From positions 30,761 to 94,760 of IMG/VR virus record IMGVR_UViG_3300044614_000719: DNA of 64,000 nucleotides; one strand, written 5' to 3'. Origin of the DNA: a virus. Of the stretch, positions 56,406-64,000 are shown piece after piece. Position numbers and translations under genes: made by a program. The notes beneath the pieces are model-generated. The model saw nothing but the letters and a program-made list of their open reading frames with translations, was not told the origin of the DNA and did no database searches. Position 1 is the stretch's first letter. The number at the start of each line of letters is the position of its first letter.

Positions 56406-58337
56406 TTATTCTATAGGACTTGTTGTAGATCTGGGAGGTGAAGTTAATTCATTTGGAATTACTAACGGAGAATCTTCTATACCGTCAGAATCTTCTGGAA
56501 TATCATTTGTTGAAATTTCTAAATCTGTGGTGTATATAATTTCTTCTTCGAGTATATTTAGATCAGTAAATTCGGGTGGCTCTAAACCAATTTTAAAATT
56601 TGCAAAATTGGAAAAGGTTTGAAATTCAGTCTGTATGATATTTTCATAAACATCAGAACCAAGTGTATTTCCATCTTCATCAAAACCAAAACGTAATTCA
56701 AATGATCCCGGCTCAGAAGTAGTCAATTCGCGTTTTTCAATAATGTCGTCTAAAACATCATATCTATAAAATGCCTTATACCCCGCAGGATGTACATTTT
56801 GTTTTAAAATGTCAGAAAATTTGTAAGAATTAACGTTAGAACCAATTTCATATGAGTTTTGTTGATAATAAAAATTATCTTGAAGAATGCCCATTTGGCT
56901 TAACAGTGATTTTTTACTTCTATAAAACCCAGTTCCAGTAAACAAATAACCAGTAACATAACGTATTCTGCAATCATAAAGTCTGTCAATACTTTCAGTT
57001 TTGGGATTAGGCTTACCTGTAAATTGCGTGCCATATCCATTTACATTTAATCCCCAATTAAATCCCGGATCTAATATTTGTATTTCTTCTATTTCGCCCT
57101 TTTCGCTCACTTTACTAATTTGGGCTTCAAATCCTGCTCCAAAATCTTTGTGCTTTAAATATTGATCAGGTAAATCTATTCTTTCTGGATCTACAATTGA
57201 TCCATAAAGTGGAGTGCATCCATCTTCTGTTATTGCTTCCACAGTTTCACCACCATTACACAATAACCAAAGAGCAGTCCCTGCTTTAACCAAAGTAATT
57301 TCCATTCCAACTTTAAAATCATATATTGGATAACCAAAAGAATCCGGGCATTTATAAAGATAGTAATCTATTATCATAGAATACAAATCGATACTATATT
57401 CCTCTATTACTCCAAATACATTTTTGCTATAGTAAACTTTAGAACTATTTAAATTTCCAGTTACATTTATTAAATTTAAAGTGGTTATTGGATTACTTGC
57501 ATAGTAAAATGTATACGTATCTTCTATTATAGCAGAAAATGTCTTTGAACCATTTTCATCTAAAACATAAAGTTCGGTGCCAATTAGTAAAGCAGCATCT
57601 TCTTCATTTAAATTTTTTGCTCTTATAAATTTTGGAACTACCCATTGTGCTTCAGATGCTTTTAATAATTTTTCTCTAGGATACGTAAAAGTTATTTCCG
57701 TATCAAACATCACTCTAAACAAAAATCTAAAAGAATCTTCTGTTCCTTTTTTGGAATAAAAGTCTTTTATTCTTTTTAATACTTTTGTAACATCCGGAGC
57801 ATTTCCGGTTTCTCTATCTATTGAAAATTGTTTTGGAAATGTGCTTAAATATGTTTCTTGAAAACGATCAACTAATTCCGGAGGTATTGTGTCAACATCA
57901 AAATATTGTTCTAATGTGTGTGGAATTAAATTTACATTTTTTGTAGATTCCAACCAAATGTAATAATACTTGATAAAATCAACAAAAGTTTGATAATCTT
58001 GTTCCAGAAAATCTGGTATGCTTGAACTTACAACAGAAGATAGTTTATTTTTTAGTTCTAAAGTTATTGGTTTTGTAGATACAGATATTGTTTTTCTTGT
58101 CTCTAATATCTCTTTATTGTATTTGTTTTTAACATAGCAAGTTAGAATGTATTCACCTTCAGGTAATTGAATTTGAAATACATCTATACGTGCAGTCTTT
58201 TCAATTACTTGATTGTTGACTTCAAAAACAACTTTAGAAAATACACCACTGGTGTCTCTTACTTCATAGTTTATAGTAATGACATCAGAAAAAACGATGT
58301 CGTTATTTATTGGTGTTTTTAGTAGTAATTCTATCAT
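56406..58337 (-). CDS. gp7: gp7-like baseplate wedge protein with N-terminal Ig-like domain
   Basis: This protein has 643 residues, shorter than T4 gp7 (1032). The first 90 form a beta-sandwich, Ig-like stretch (VITINYEVRDTSGVFSKVVFEVN, GEYILTCYVKNKYN). The following region matches wedge proteins of T4-like marine phages: PDFLEQDYQTFVDFIKYYYIWLE, RIKDFYSKKGTEDSFRFLFRVMF, then LLSQMGILQDNFYYQQNSYEI and VHPAGYKAFYRYDV. It joins gp6 in the wedge. It overlaps the gp6 stop as ATGA. The symbol is a functional analogy rather than clear homology over the whole length. Confidence 0.72.
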   Translation of the reverse strand: MIELLLKTPINNDIVFSDVITINYEVRDTSGVFSKVVFEVNNQVIEKTARIDVFQIQLPEGEYILTCYVKNKYNKEILETRKTISVSTKPITLELKNKLSSVVSSSIPDFLEQDYQTFVDFIKYYYIWLESTKNVNLIPHTLEQYFDVDTIPPELVDRFQETYLSTFPKQFSIDRETGNAPDVTKVLKRIKDFYSKKGTEDSFRFLFRVMFDTEITFTYPREKLLKASEAQWVVPKFIRAKNLNEEDAALLIGTELYVLDENGSKTFSAIIEDTYTFYYASNPITTLNLINVTGNLNSSKVYYSKNVFGVIEEYSIDLYSMIIDYYLYKCPDSFGYPIYDFKVGMEITLVKAGTALWLLCNGGETVEAITEDGCTPLYGSIVDPERIDLPDQYLKHKDFGAGFEAQISKVSEKGEIEEIQILDPGFNWGLNVNGYGTQFTGKPNPKTESIDRLYDCRIRYVTGYLFTGTGFYRSKKSLLSQMGILQDNFYYQQNSYEIGSNVNSYKFSDILKQNVHPAGYKAFYRYDVLDDIIEKRELTTSEPGSFELRFGFDEDGNTLGSDVYENIIQTEFQTFSNFANFKIGLEPPEFTDLNILEEEIIYTTDLEISTNDIPEDSDGIEDSPLVIPNELTSPPRSTTSPIE

Positions 58338-60220
58338 TTAATTGGTTTTCTAAATGCGCTTTCTACTAGATTTATTACAACTGAATTCACATCTGCTTGA
58401 TCAATACTCAATATAGTATCTGGATTTACAAATACGTCAGAATCATAAACATTTGCAAAGAATTTTATTATTGAATTTATAGAATTCAATGGTTTAAAAT
58501 TATTTAATTGCAATTTACCTGTCGTATAGTCAACCGTTCCAATATATTCAGGCAAATTGCCAGACAAACTTAAATCAATATTTTGCAAAGCACCTAAAGA
58601 GTATTCTTTTCCTTCTTGCACAAATGAAATGTACAAATTACCAATACCATCATCATATATTCTACAGGAACGAATTACATTTTTGTAATCAAGACAATTA
58701 AACAATGAAGATTGAATATTTGGTTTTTCTATAGAATCACTTCTTACCAATCTATTTTGTAATTTTATTGTGTAATTTTGTTTTATATTATAAACTGGAG
58801 CTAACCGATATTCTAATTGTGGTGTTATTGTTGCACTTAAAATAGAACTATCGATATCTAGAATGGATCTTTCCAATTCATTTGAAATTAAATCAGCATC
58901 AAAAACATCTAAATTGTCTATGATGTAATTGTTTATTGCTGTTTTAATTTTAGTTTTAAGTTGCTCTATAGAACCTTTATTTTTAATTATGTCAATTTTT
59001 GCATCGCAATTAATTATTAAGTATATGATGTTCGGGTCTACAATCTCAGGAATTATACCAACAACAGATCTGTCTCTAGATAATCCCTTTAGAATTGTAT
59101 TTTTTTCGGTTTGGGTTAAAGCGGCCCGGTTTTCTGGTTTTATAGCAATAAAAACTTTACCATAAAATGGTGGATCATTTTCTTCTCCACCCCAACACTT
59201 TATTGATTTAATGAAACCAAAATCTTTTTGTAGTAAAACAGAATAATCGTTTGCAGTTACTGCTCTTTCTTGTGCTGTAAATGCCTTTGGTGCTTTATAT
59301 TTAATAGATTGTATTGTTTCTCTTTCAGAACCACCAAATGAGGGTGTTACTACGGCTATAGTGGCATCACTTAAAGCAGGAGATGTGAACACTCTAGAAA
59401 GAACGTCATCATTAATACCAATACCATTTGCTTCAGAACCAGAACTTTCTAAGAATGTAATTGTAACTAAGTTACCTTCTGTTAATCTTTTTCCTATTAC
59501 TCCATCTCCAAAGTATATTCTATAATACTCATCAGGTCCTTCTTCTAGGAAATAAACATTAGAGATACCATCTATTTCTGTGATATTTGATGCTTCACTC
59601 CAGACATCAGAAGAACCCGAAGCATCCGTTACACTTCTTTGTACTGTTACAGTTATTGTGCTTACGTCTACTTTTGTGCTTCTTAGTGTTATTTTTTTGA
59701 AAGGATTGGAACCATCAATTACATAATTGACTGTACGCAATATTCCTTCTTTTAAATTAATTGCACCTGTTGAAAATGTTGTTACTGTGCCATCCTCAGC
59801 CTTTTCGGCTTCGGTGAATAGAGCGTCATTTAAATTATAAAAATAGTAAACAGAAGTGTCTTTATTTACTTTAAACGCAGTATATTTTTCCAAAACATAA
59901 CTATCCAACATTCCATTACTTGCGGGGCGACTAACTTCTACTGAGCATGTTGCTGAAGTTGTTGAAGTTGGAGTATATCCTAAATTTTTTGCAATAGAAA
60001 CAACTGATGATCTTTTTTGCGCTGTATCCAAAAAGGCTTCATTAAATGTTATATTGTTGTATAATGATTGATAATGTGTGTTGTATGCTAAAATATCTAA
60101 AAGAATGTTTAGAGTAGAACCCTCAAAATTATAGCCATTAAACTTGTCTTGTGTTTTTAAGAATGATATTAAATTTTGTTTAATATCATTATAATCTAAT
60201 TTTGAAAAATCTGGGTTCAT
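58334..60220 (-). CDS. gp6: gp6 baseplate wedge protein
   Basis: This protein has 628 residues (T4: 660). The N-terminus LDYNDIKQNLISFLKTQDKF, NFEGSTLNILLDILAYNTHYQSLYNNITFNEAFLDTAQKRSSVVSIAKNLGY is a clear gp6 signature, followed by KAFTAQERAVTANDYSVLL, conserved in baseplate J-type proteins. Gp6 dimers form the continuous inner ring that changes shape when the sheath contracts. It overlaps gp25 and the gp7-like gene with ATGA junctions. Confidence 0.95.
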   Translation of the reverse strand: MNPDFSKLDYNDIKQNLISFLKTQDKFNGYNFEGSTLNILLDILAYNTHYQSLYNNITFNEAFLDTAQKRSSVVSIAKNLGYTPTSTTSATCSVEVSRPASNGMLDSYVLEKYTAFKVNKDTSVYYFYNLNDALFTEAEKAEDGTVTTFSTGAINLKEGILRTVNYVIDGSNPFKKITLRSTKVDVSTITVTVQRSVTDASGSSDVWSEASNITEIDGISNVYFLEEGPDEYYRIYFGDGVIGKRLTEGNLVTITFLESSGSEANGIGINDDVLSRVFTSPALSDATIAVVTPSFGGSERETIQSIKYKAPKAFTAQERAVTANDYSVLLQKDFGFIKSIKCWGGEENDPPFYGKVFIAIKPENRAALTQTEKNTILKGLSRDRSVVGIIPEIVDPNIIYLIINCDAKIDIIKNKGSIEQLKTKIKTAINNYIIDNLDVFDADLISNELERSILDIDSSILSATITPQLEYRLAPVYNIKQNYTIKLQNRLVRSDSIEKPNIQSSLFNCLDYKNVIRSCRIYDDGIGNLYISFVQEGKEYSLGALQNIDLSLSGNLPEYIGTVDYTTGKLQLNNFKPLNSINSIIKFFANVYDSDVFVNPDTILSIDQADVNSVVINLVESAFRKPIK

Positions 60221-60612
60221 CTGATCCTCTCAAGATTTATTTGTAGACTCTGTGGAGTGCTTTGATCTTCATTTCTTAAAGTAAAAGTTATGTCTATTTG
60301 CAGCAAATTTTTGTCGTCAAAGTTTTGTACTTCTACCTTTTGCAATAATGCTCGTGTTTCATATTTCGAAATTATATATTCTACTTTTTTTGTAATAATA
60401 TCAGATAAAATTGCATCTGGGAAATTTTCAAACAATACCTCATTTAATCCCACATCTATTAGTGGATCAAATGGTTTATCAAACTTTTTCAAAAACATCA
60501 AATTACGCAAACTTTGCTTTACCGCATCCAGATCTTTTTTAACAGATATATCACCAGTTATTGGGTTGCTGGTAAAATCGTTACTTAAATCTGTTATTTT
60601 AATTTTTGTCAT
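60217..60612 (-). CDS. gp25: gp25 baseplate wedge protein
   Basis: This protein has 131 residues (T4: 132). It contains the conserved VKQSLRNLMFLKKFDKPFDPLIDVG and LNEVLFENFPDAIL, and the EIDITF-like end (LLQIDITFTLRNEDQ). Gp25 is the small wedge part, shared with type VI secretion (TssE), from which sheath polymerisation begins. It overlaps its neighbours by one to four bases. Confidence 0.95.
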   Translation of the reverse strand: MTKIKITDLSNDFTSNPITGDISVKKDLDAVKQSLRNLMFLKKFDKPFDPLIDVGLNEVLFENFPDAILSDIITKKVEYIISKYETRALLQKVEVQNFDDKNLLQIDITFTLRNEDQSTPQSLQINLERIR

Positions 60613-61250
60613 TAGTGTTTAATCAGTAAAGTGTTTAAGATTCGTATGTCTTTTTTAAGAAAATTTAGAACAAAATCAGCATTTATTTGTTCGGCATGAT
60701 TCCAAGAACACCATTCACAACAAATATAACCATATGGGGATAAACTGGTATCCTTCTTTAAGGGAACTACTACAAATGCAATTGTGTTTCGTGCTTCCAT
60801 AAATCCTTTAAAGTGACTATCAGTTAATGTATTGGTAAAAATTATTCTGGCTTCATCTTCTTGTAATATTTTAAGTTTTTCTATAAATCTAGTCAATAAC
60901 ACTCCTTGTTGTTGATCTATAGTTTGTTCTATACCCAAAGAGCAAGATTCATGTGTTATTGAAAACTTTAATATGCTTTCACCGCTAAAAAAATCACCAC
61001 CATTATGAAATTGTGCAATATATGCTCTTGCACAGTCTAATTGTATTCTTACCTCTGTCAATACTTCATTTACCTGCGTGTGCAGTTTTGTAAAATCTGC
61101 GCCATTGTTGGAAAACAATGTATGTTTTTTATTTTTTGTGTTTTTTAGTAATTTTAGTAACGCAAAACTAGTCCCCATAGCAAAAGATATAATCGAAACA
61201 CCAGCAGCATACCACATTTCAGGACTGATTGATTTGAATATTGACAACAT
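60612..61250 (-). CDS. Membrane-anchored GAF-like protein
   Basis: This protein has 212 residues. Residues about 12-34 (WYAAGVSIISFAMGTSFALLKLL) form one membrane-spanning helix followed by a Lys-rich stop-transfer stretch, placing the rest in the cytoplasm. The soluble part resembles a GAF-type sensor: ARAYIAQFHNGGDFFSGESILK, SITHESCSLG, then NTIAFVVVPLKKD and SPYGYICCEWCSW. It lies between the spike gene and gp25, where T4 has no equivalent. It may be an infection-period regulator or sensor or a membrane-attached factor; no catalytic domain is fused. Confidence 0.7.
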   Translation of the reverse strand: MLSIFKSISPEMWYAAGVSIISFAMGTSFALLKLLKNTKNKKHTLFSNNGADFTKLHTQVNEVLTEVRIQLDCARAYIAQFHNGGDFFSGESILKFSITHESCSLGIEQTIDQQQGVLLTRFIEKLKILQEDEARIIFTNTLTDSHFKGFMEARNTIAFVVVPLKKDTSLSPYGYICCEWCSWNHAEQINADFVLNFLKKDIRILNTLLIKH

Positions 61251-61278
61251 AAAAATACCCTAATAAATTGCGTGCCTT

Positions 61279-61286
61279 TATTTATG
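61279..61286 (-). promoter_or_regulatory. Late-promoter-like box CATAAATA
   Basis: On the minus strand CATAAATA overlaps the stop codon of the spike C-terminal gene and lies about 29 bases before the GAF-like gene ATG. One mismatch to the exact late box; it could drive the GAF-like gene, gp25, gp6 and the gp7-like gene. Confidence 0.45.
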
Positions 61287-62886
61287 AATTTTTGGCGCCA
61301 GTTGGTGTCCATTCTTTCTTGTTATTTTTCATAAATGACTCTGTTTCGGATGGTTTGGAAGTTTCATATTGACTTGGGTTGTCAAAATTCGTTGGTTTTG
61401 GATCTGCTGTAAATGGTGGTGCCTTTTTATCGTCTGGTTTGTATAAAAGAGGAGTTTTTAAAGTTACATCTTTTGGTGTTTTTAGTTCTATTTTGTCTGT
61501 GGCAGATCGCAATACGGTGAACTTTTCTCCAATCAATTCCAGAATATTTCCAGAATATATTCTAAACTTGCCGGTGTACTCTGCGCCAAATATATCCATA
61601 CTCTTTTTTGCTTTTATTGTAACTTCGGAAAGACCGTCTATTTGTATACTTGCAGTCGATGCTAACCACCAATTACCGCCAGTTTTAGTAACAAAGGAAC
61701 CATTAATTGTTTTTTCTTGAGATTGCAACTCTTGTTTTTTGTGTTCTCCCTTTTCATTAATACTACCCACAACTTCAGTTACTTGATTTCCGCCGACATA
61801 AGTTCTTTTATCGCCCAACAAATATTCGCCCAAATAACTCGAAGAGTTTGACAGATACTTTTGATCGAATTCCCCATCAATTCTTTCATCTCTGCTTCCT
61901 CCTATTTCGTTAACTACATCACCTCCGACAACAACATGCATGTGGCCACCGACTTCTAAATTATAGTCACCAGCAACCGTATGGTTATAATTTCCTTCAT
62001 CTTGACGAATGTTTACGTCACCCTTGTTTAAACGTATGTTTGCATCACCTTCCACCAAAGAAACATTCATATTTCCTTTATGAATGTAAATATTAACATT
62101 CGCATTTCCCGCCACATGAATATCAAAATTTACATTTTCTTCTTTACTGTTTTCTTCTTCATCGTCATTTATAAGAATTTTTAAACCTTTATCAATGGTT
62201 ACACTAGAATAACCACCCAAATGAACATATTGATCCCGGAAGACATGAAAATAACTATCTCTTACATGCTGCTCTACGAAATCACCATTAGGATAAACTT
62301 CTAGATTTGTACCGGAACGATGAAAAACTGATAATCTTTCGCTGCCAGGTGTATCATCAGTTTCAAATACGTGACCGCTTTCCGTTTGATGTGTTTTATT
62401 AAACGGATATATTGATACTGGTTTAAATTCTTTGCTTTTCTTTTCTTGATTTGGATATAAATCTTTACCTTCTATTTCTTCGCCTTGTTTTCTGCCGTGT
62501 TCAGTTTCTGGTTGAGTCCATTGTTTATTCGATTGCGTTACTTGTTCGTCGTCGCTTTTCTTTTGTTTTTCTTTTTGTATTTGTTCTTTTGTTTTTGCTG
62601 GTTCCGCAGAGGCTTGCGCTTGAGACGAACTACCAGTGACTCCACCTTTGGGTGTTGTTTGACCAGCTCCACCACCTCCACTAGCAGAACCAGAAGAAGC
62701 ACCAACGGTTCCATCTTCCGTTAAATCTGCCGCAGTTATTCCTCCGGTTACTTTTTGTCCTTTAGTAATAGTTGTTCTTTGGGTGCGCTCGCGTTGGGGT
62801 AAAATTGAGGATGGTTTATTATTTCTAATACCAGAAGTGCTGGTAGTTGGTTCTGTTGGTTTTAAATTATCATCGCAATTAGACAT
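61282..62886 (-). CDS. gp5 C-terminal-like beta-helix spike protein
   Basis: This protein has 534 residues. The first 150 are disordered-looking (Ser/Gly/Gln/Lys-rich). From about 210 to 470 runs a triple beta-helix of eight-residue repeats with Val/Ile and Gly (GNANVNIYIHKG, GDANIRLNKGDVNIRQ, AGDYNLEVGGHMHVVVGG), like the needle of T4 gp5C and VgrG. A later stretch (TKGGNWWLAS-like region, IDGLSEVTIKAKKSMDIFG) is also of VgrG type. The lysozyme domain of T4 gp5 is not present in this or the neighbouring gene. It follows the OB-fold half at four bases. Confidence 0.85.
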   Translation of the reverse strand: MSNCDDNLKPTEPTTSTSGIRNNKPSSILPQRERTQRTTITKGQKVTGGITAADLTEDGTVGASSGSASGGGGAGQTTPKGGVTGSSSQAQASAEPAKTKEQIQKEKQKKSDDEQVTQSNKQWTQPETEHGRKQGEEIEGKDLYPNQEKKSKEFKPVSIYPFNKTHQTESGHVFETDDTPGSERLSVFHRSGTNLEVYPNGDFVEQHVRDSYFHVFRDQYVHLGGYSSVTIDKGLKILINDDEEENSKEENVNFDIHVAGNANVNIYIHKGNMNVSLVEGDANIRLNKGDVNIRQDEGNYNHTVAGDYNLEVGGHMHVVVGGDVVNEIGGSRDERIDGEFDQKYLSNSSSYLGEYLLGDKRTYVGGNQVTEVVGSINEKGEHKKQELQSQEKTINGSFVTKTGGNWWLASTASIQIDGLSEVTIKAKKSMDIFGAEYTGKFRIYSGNILELIGEKFTVLRSATDKIELKTPKDVTLKTPLLYKPDDKKAPPFTADPKPTNFDNPSQYETSKPSETESFMKNNKKEWTPTGAKNS

Positions 62887-62890
62887 ATTA

Positions 62891-63727
62891 TTATCCTAAA
62901 ATCTTTTTATTTGCACTATTCAGTGGTTCTTCTTTTACTAGTTTCCAGTTATCAAATTTAGAAGATTCCATGCTACTTTTTACAGAATTATCACCAGAAC
63001 CCAATCCACTTAAAGTGCCAGTATTTTTACCATTTAAGTTAACAACACCACACTTAAATTCTTCTTCTACTTCAATATCAGCAACATACGCTTGATCGTA
63101 TAATCCTTCTGGTCTTTTTAATTTCTTCAATCCAATAATTGTATCTTTAATTTTAGTCGCATCATTTATAGCAATGGCTCTACCAAAACGATCCGTTTGT
63201 TTTTTTGGTTCTTGTTCTGTTAATTGAACACCACGGTCTTTAGTTTTCTTTCCTTTACCAAATGGGTATTCTCTTTTAACTTCTTTTGATGGAAAGTTTT
63301 TTAAATCTTCTTGTTTTCTTGGATCTCTAAACCCATCTCCATAATTTTTTTGGAACGTTTCTCCCTCTGAATCTTTTTGTTGTAAAGTATCAGAGCCTGA
63401 AGTTTCTTCTTTTGGTGGATTTTCCGGTAAAGTGGGCAACCAACCTAGCACAACTGGTTGTTGGCACTCAACACCATCTTTAAAAAATCCAAAGACCCAT
63501 AACCCTTCGACTAACCCAACTGGAGCACCTTGTGGGGTATTACCTGTTGTTGCTGGTTGAATTACTTCAGCCCAAGGTAAAGCATCGGTGGGAATATCCT
63601 TTTTAAATGGACTGTGATAACTGTGGATGCGTACTCGGACTCTTCCTTTTTGTAAAGGATCTATTCTATCTTCTACACATCCCCACCACCATCTAAAACT
63701 GGGATCACCCAAATGATCATTAGGCAT
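62891..63727 (-). CDS. gp5: gp5 N-terminal OB-fold hub protein
   Basis: This protein has 278 residues. The N-terminal 110 show the OB-fold of T4 gp5: RWWWGCVEDRIDPLQKGRVRVRIHSYHS, ALPWAEVIQPAT, GLVEGLWVFGFFKDG, CQQPVVLGWLP. The remainder is charged and linker-like. In T4 this domain is fused to lysozyme and needle; here the needle is a separate gene and the lysozyme is absent. It joins the hub to the spike. Its start overlaps the end of the upstream gene by eight bases. Confidence 0.88.
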   Translation of the reverse strand: MPNDHLGDPSFRWWWGCVEDRIDPLQKGRVRVRIHSYHSPFKKDIPTDALPWAEVIQPATTGNTPQGAPVGLVEGLWVFGFFKDGVECQQPVVLGWLPTLPENPPKEETSGSDTLQQKDSEGETFQKNYGDGFRDPRKQEDLKNFPSKEVKREYPFGKGKKTKDRGVQLTEQEPKKQTDRFGRAIAINDATKIKDTIIGLKKLKRPEGLYDQAYVADIEVEEEFKCGVVNLNGKNTGTLSGLGSGDNSVKSSMESSKFDNWKLVKEEPLNSANKKILG

Positions 63728-64000
63728 ATTCGTCTCCCTTAGAATCTTTTACTGCTTTAATTCGCATAATATATGTTGCTGACAAAGCATCGGACGGACC
63801 ACCACTCTTTAATCCAATATCATGAGAAATAGTGGTGATTAAGAAAACACCAGTACCCAATACATCTTTTTCTTTTAAATTTTCACCAGATTCTTCAATA
63901 AGAGATTCGTTTACAAGTTTTCTAACCTCAATTAAATCACCAACTTTCATTTCACTGTTACCGGGAACATTTAAATACACAATGCTTTGATCCATATTTT
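63720..64000 (-). CDS. Probable baseplate hub protein, C-terminal part
   Basis: The frame runs off the right edge; 91 residues from an ATG at 63995 are visible, but that methionine may be internal. The text VGDLIEVRKLV, then GTGVFLITTISHDIG and ATYIMRIKAVKDS resembles the C-terminal region of gp27/gpD-type hub proteins, which end in a domain binding the spike. Position directly before gp5 supports this. It is incomplete and the assignment is moderate. Confidence 0.6.
   Translation of the reverse strand, partial: NMDQSIVYLNVPGNSEMKVGDLIEVRKLVNESLIEESGENLKEKDVLGTGVFLITTISHDIGLKSGGPSDALSATYIMRIKAVKDSKGDEYA

Noticed and set aside
61282-63727. Lysozyme domain of gp5
   Set aside because: No lysozyme-like catalytic segment is visible in either gene; the linker parts are low complexity.
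1-64000. tRNA genes or integration sites
   Set aside because: No cloverleaf with conserved T-loop sequence, integrase or att-like repeat was noticed in the small gaps between genes.
1-64000. Cyanophage origin
   Set aside because: Gene order fits marine T4-like phages generally, but no photosynthesis or carbon-metabolism gene is present here to support a cyanobacterial host.

Overview
This window is part of the genome of a T4-like myovirus (contractile-tailed double-stranded DNA phage), with every convincing gene on the minus strand. The diagnosis rests on an almost complete, T4-colinear late module read from high to low coordinates: hub-like protein, gp5 (in two pieces), gp25, gp6, gp7-like, gp8-like, fibers, gp13, gp14, gp15, gp16, gp17, gp18, gp19, gp20, prohead core, gp21, gp22, gp23. 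It is followed by the recombination/late-transcription cluster uvsY, uvsW, gp55, gp47, gp46 and rnh. The DNA is AT-rich. No tRNA, integrase, photosynthesis or other cyanophage-type metabolic gene is visible, so the host cannot be read from the window. The DUF6734-like glycosyltransferase and a polysaccharide-lyase-like beta-helix resemble families I associate with Bacteroidota, but that is only a hint.

Region 1 (64000 to 56406): baseplate hub, spike and wedge genes, plus an unexpected membrane-anchored GAF-like protein between the spike and gp25. Region 2 (56401 to 27568): the adsorption apparatus. It holds a 3556-residue multidomain protein, a gp8-like wedge protein, a DUF4815-type protein apparently split over two genes, two long fibers and small accessory genes. 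Region 3 (27498 to 20561): neck, terminase, sheath and tube. Region 4 (20529 to 12024): portal, three accessory genes (unknown, collagen-like, glycosyltransferase), prohead core, protease, scaffold and major capsid protein, ending at a strong terminator. Region 5 (11955 to 1): tail-tube-fold protein, uvsY, uvsW, an unknown gene, the late sigma factor gp55, the Mre11/Rad50-like pair gp47/gp46 with two unknown genes between them, a GNAT acetyltransferase, a DNA methyltransferase, an unknown gene, rnh, and a truncated gene at the edge.

The late genes should be read by host RNA polymerase carrying gp55. Exact T4-type late boxes (TATAAATA on the minus strand) stand before gp13, the prohead-core gene, gp22 and gp23, and weaker variants stand elsewhere. 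The box before gp13 lies in the loop of a perfect 12-bp inverted repeat whose 3' arm contains the gp13 ribosome binding site. That arrangement predicts that only transcripts started at the late promoter are translated well, as known for T4 gene e. Genes are tightly packed, often with ATGA start/stop overlaps. No gap exceeds about 135 bases, so there is no long gene-free stretch.
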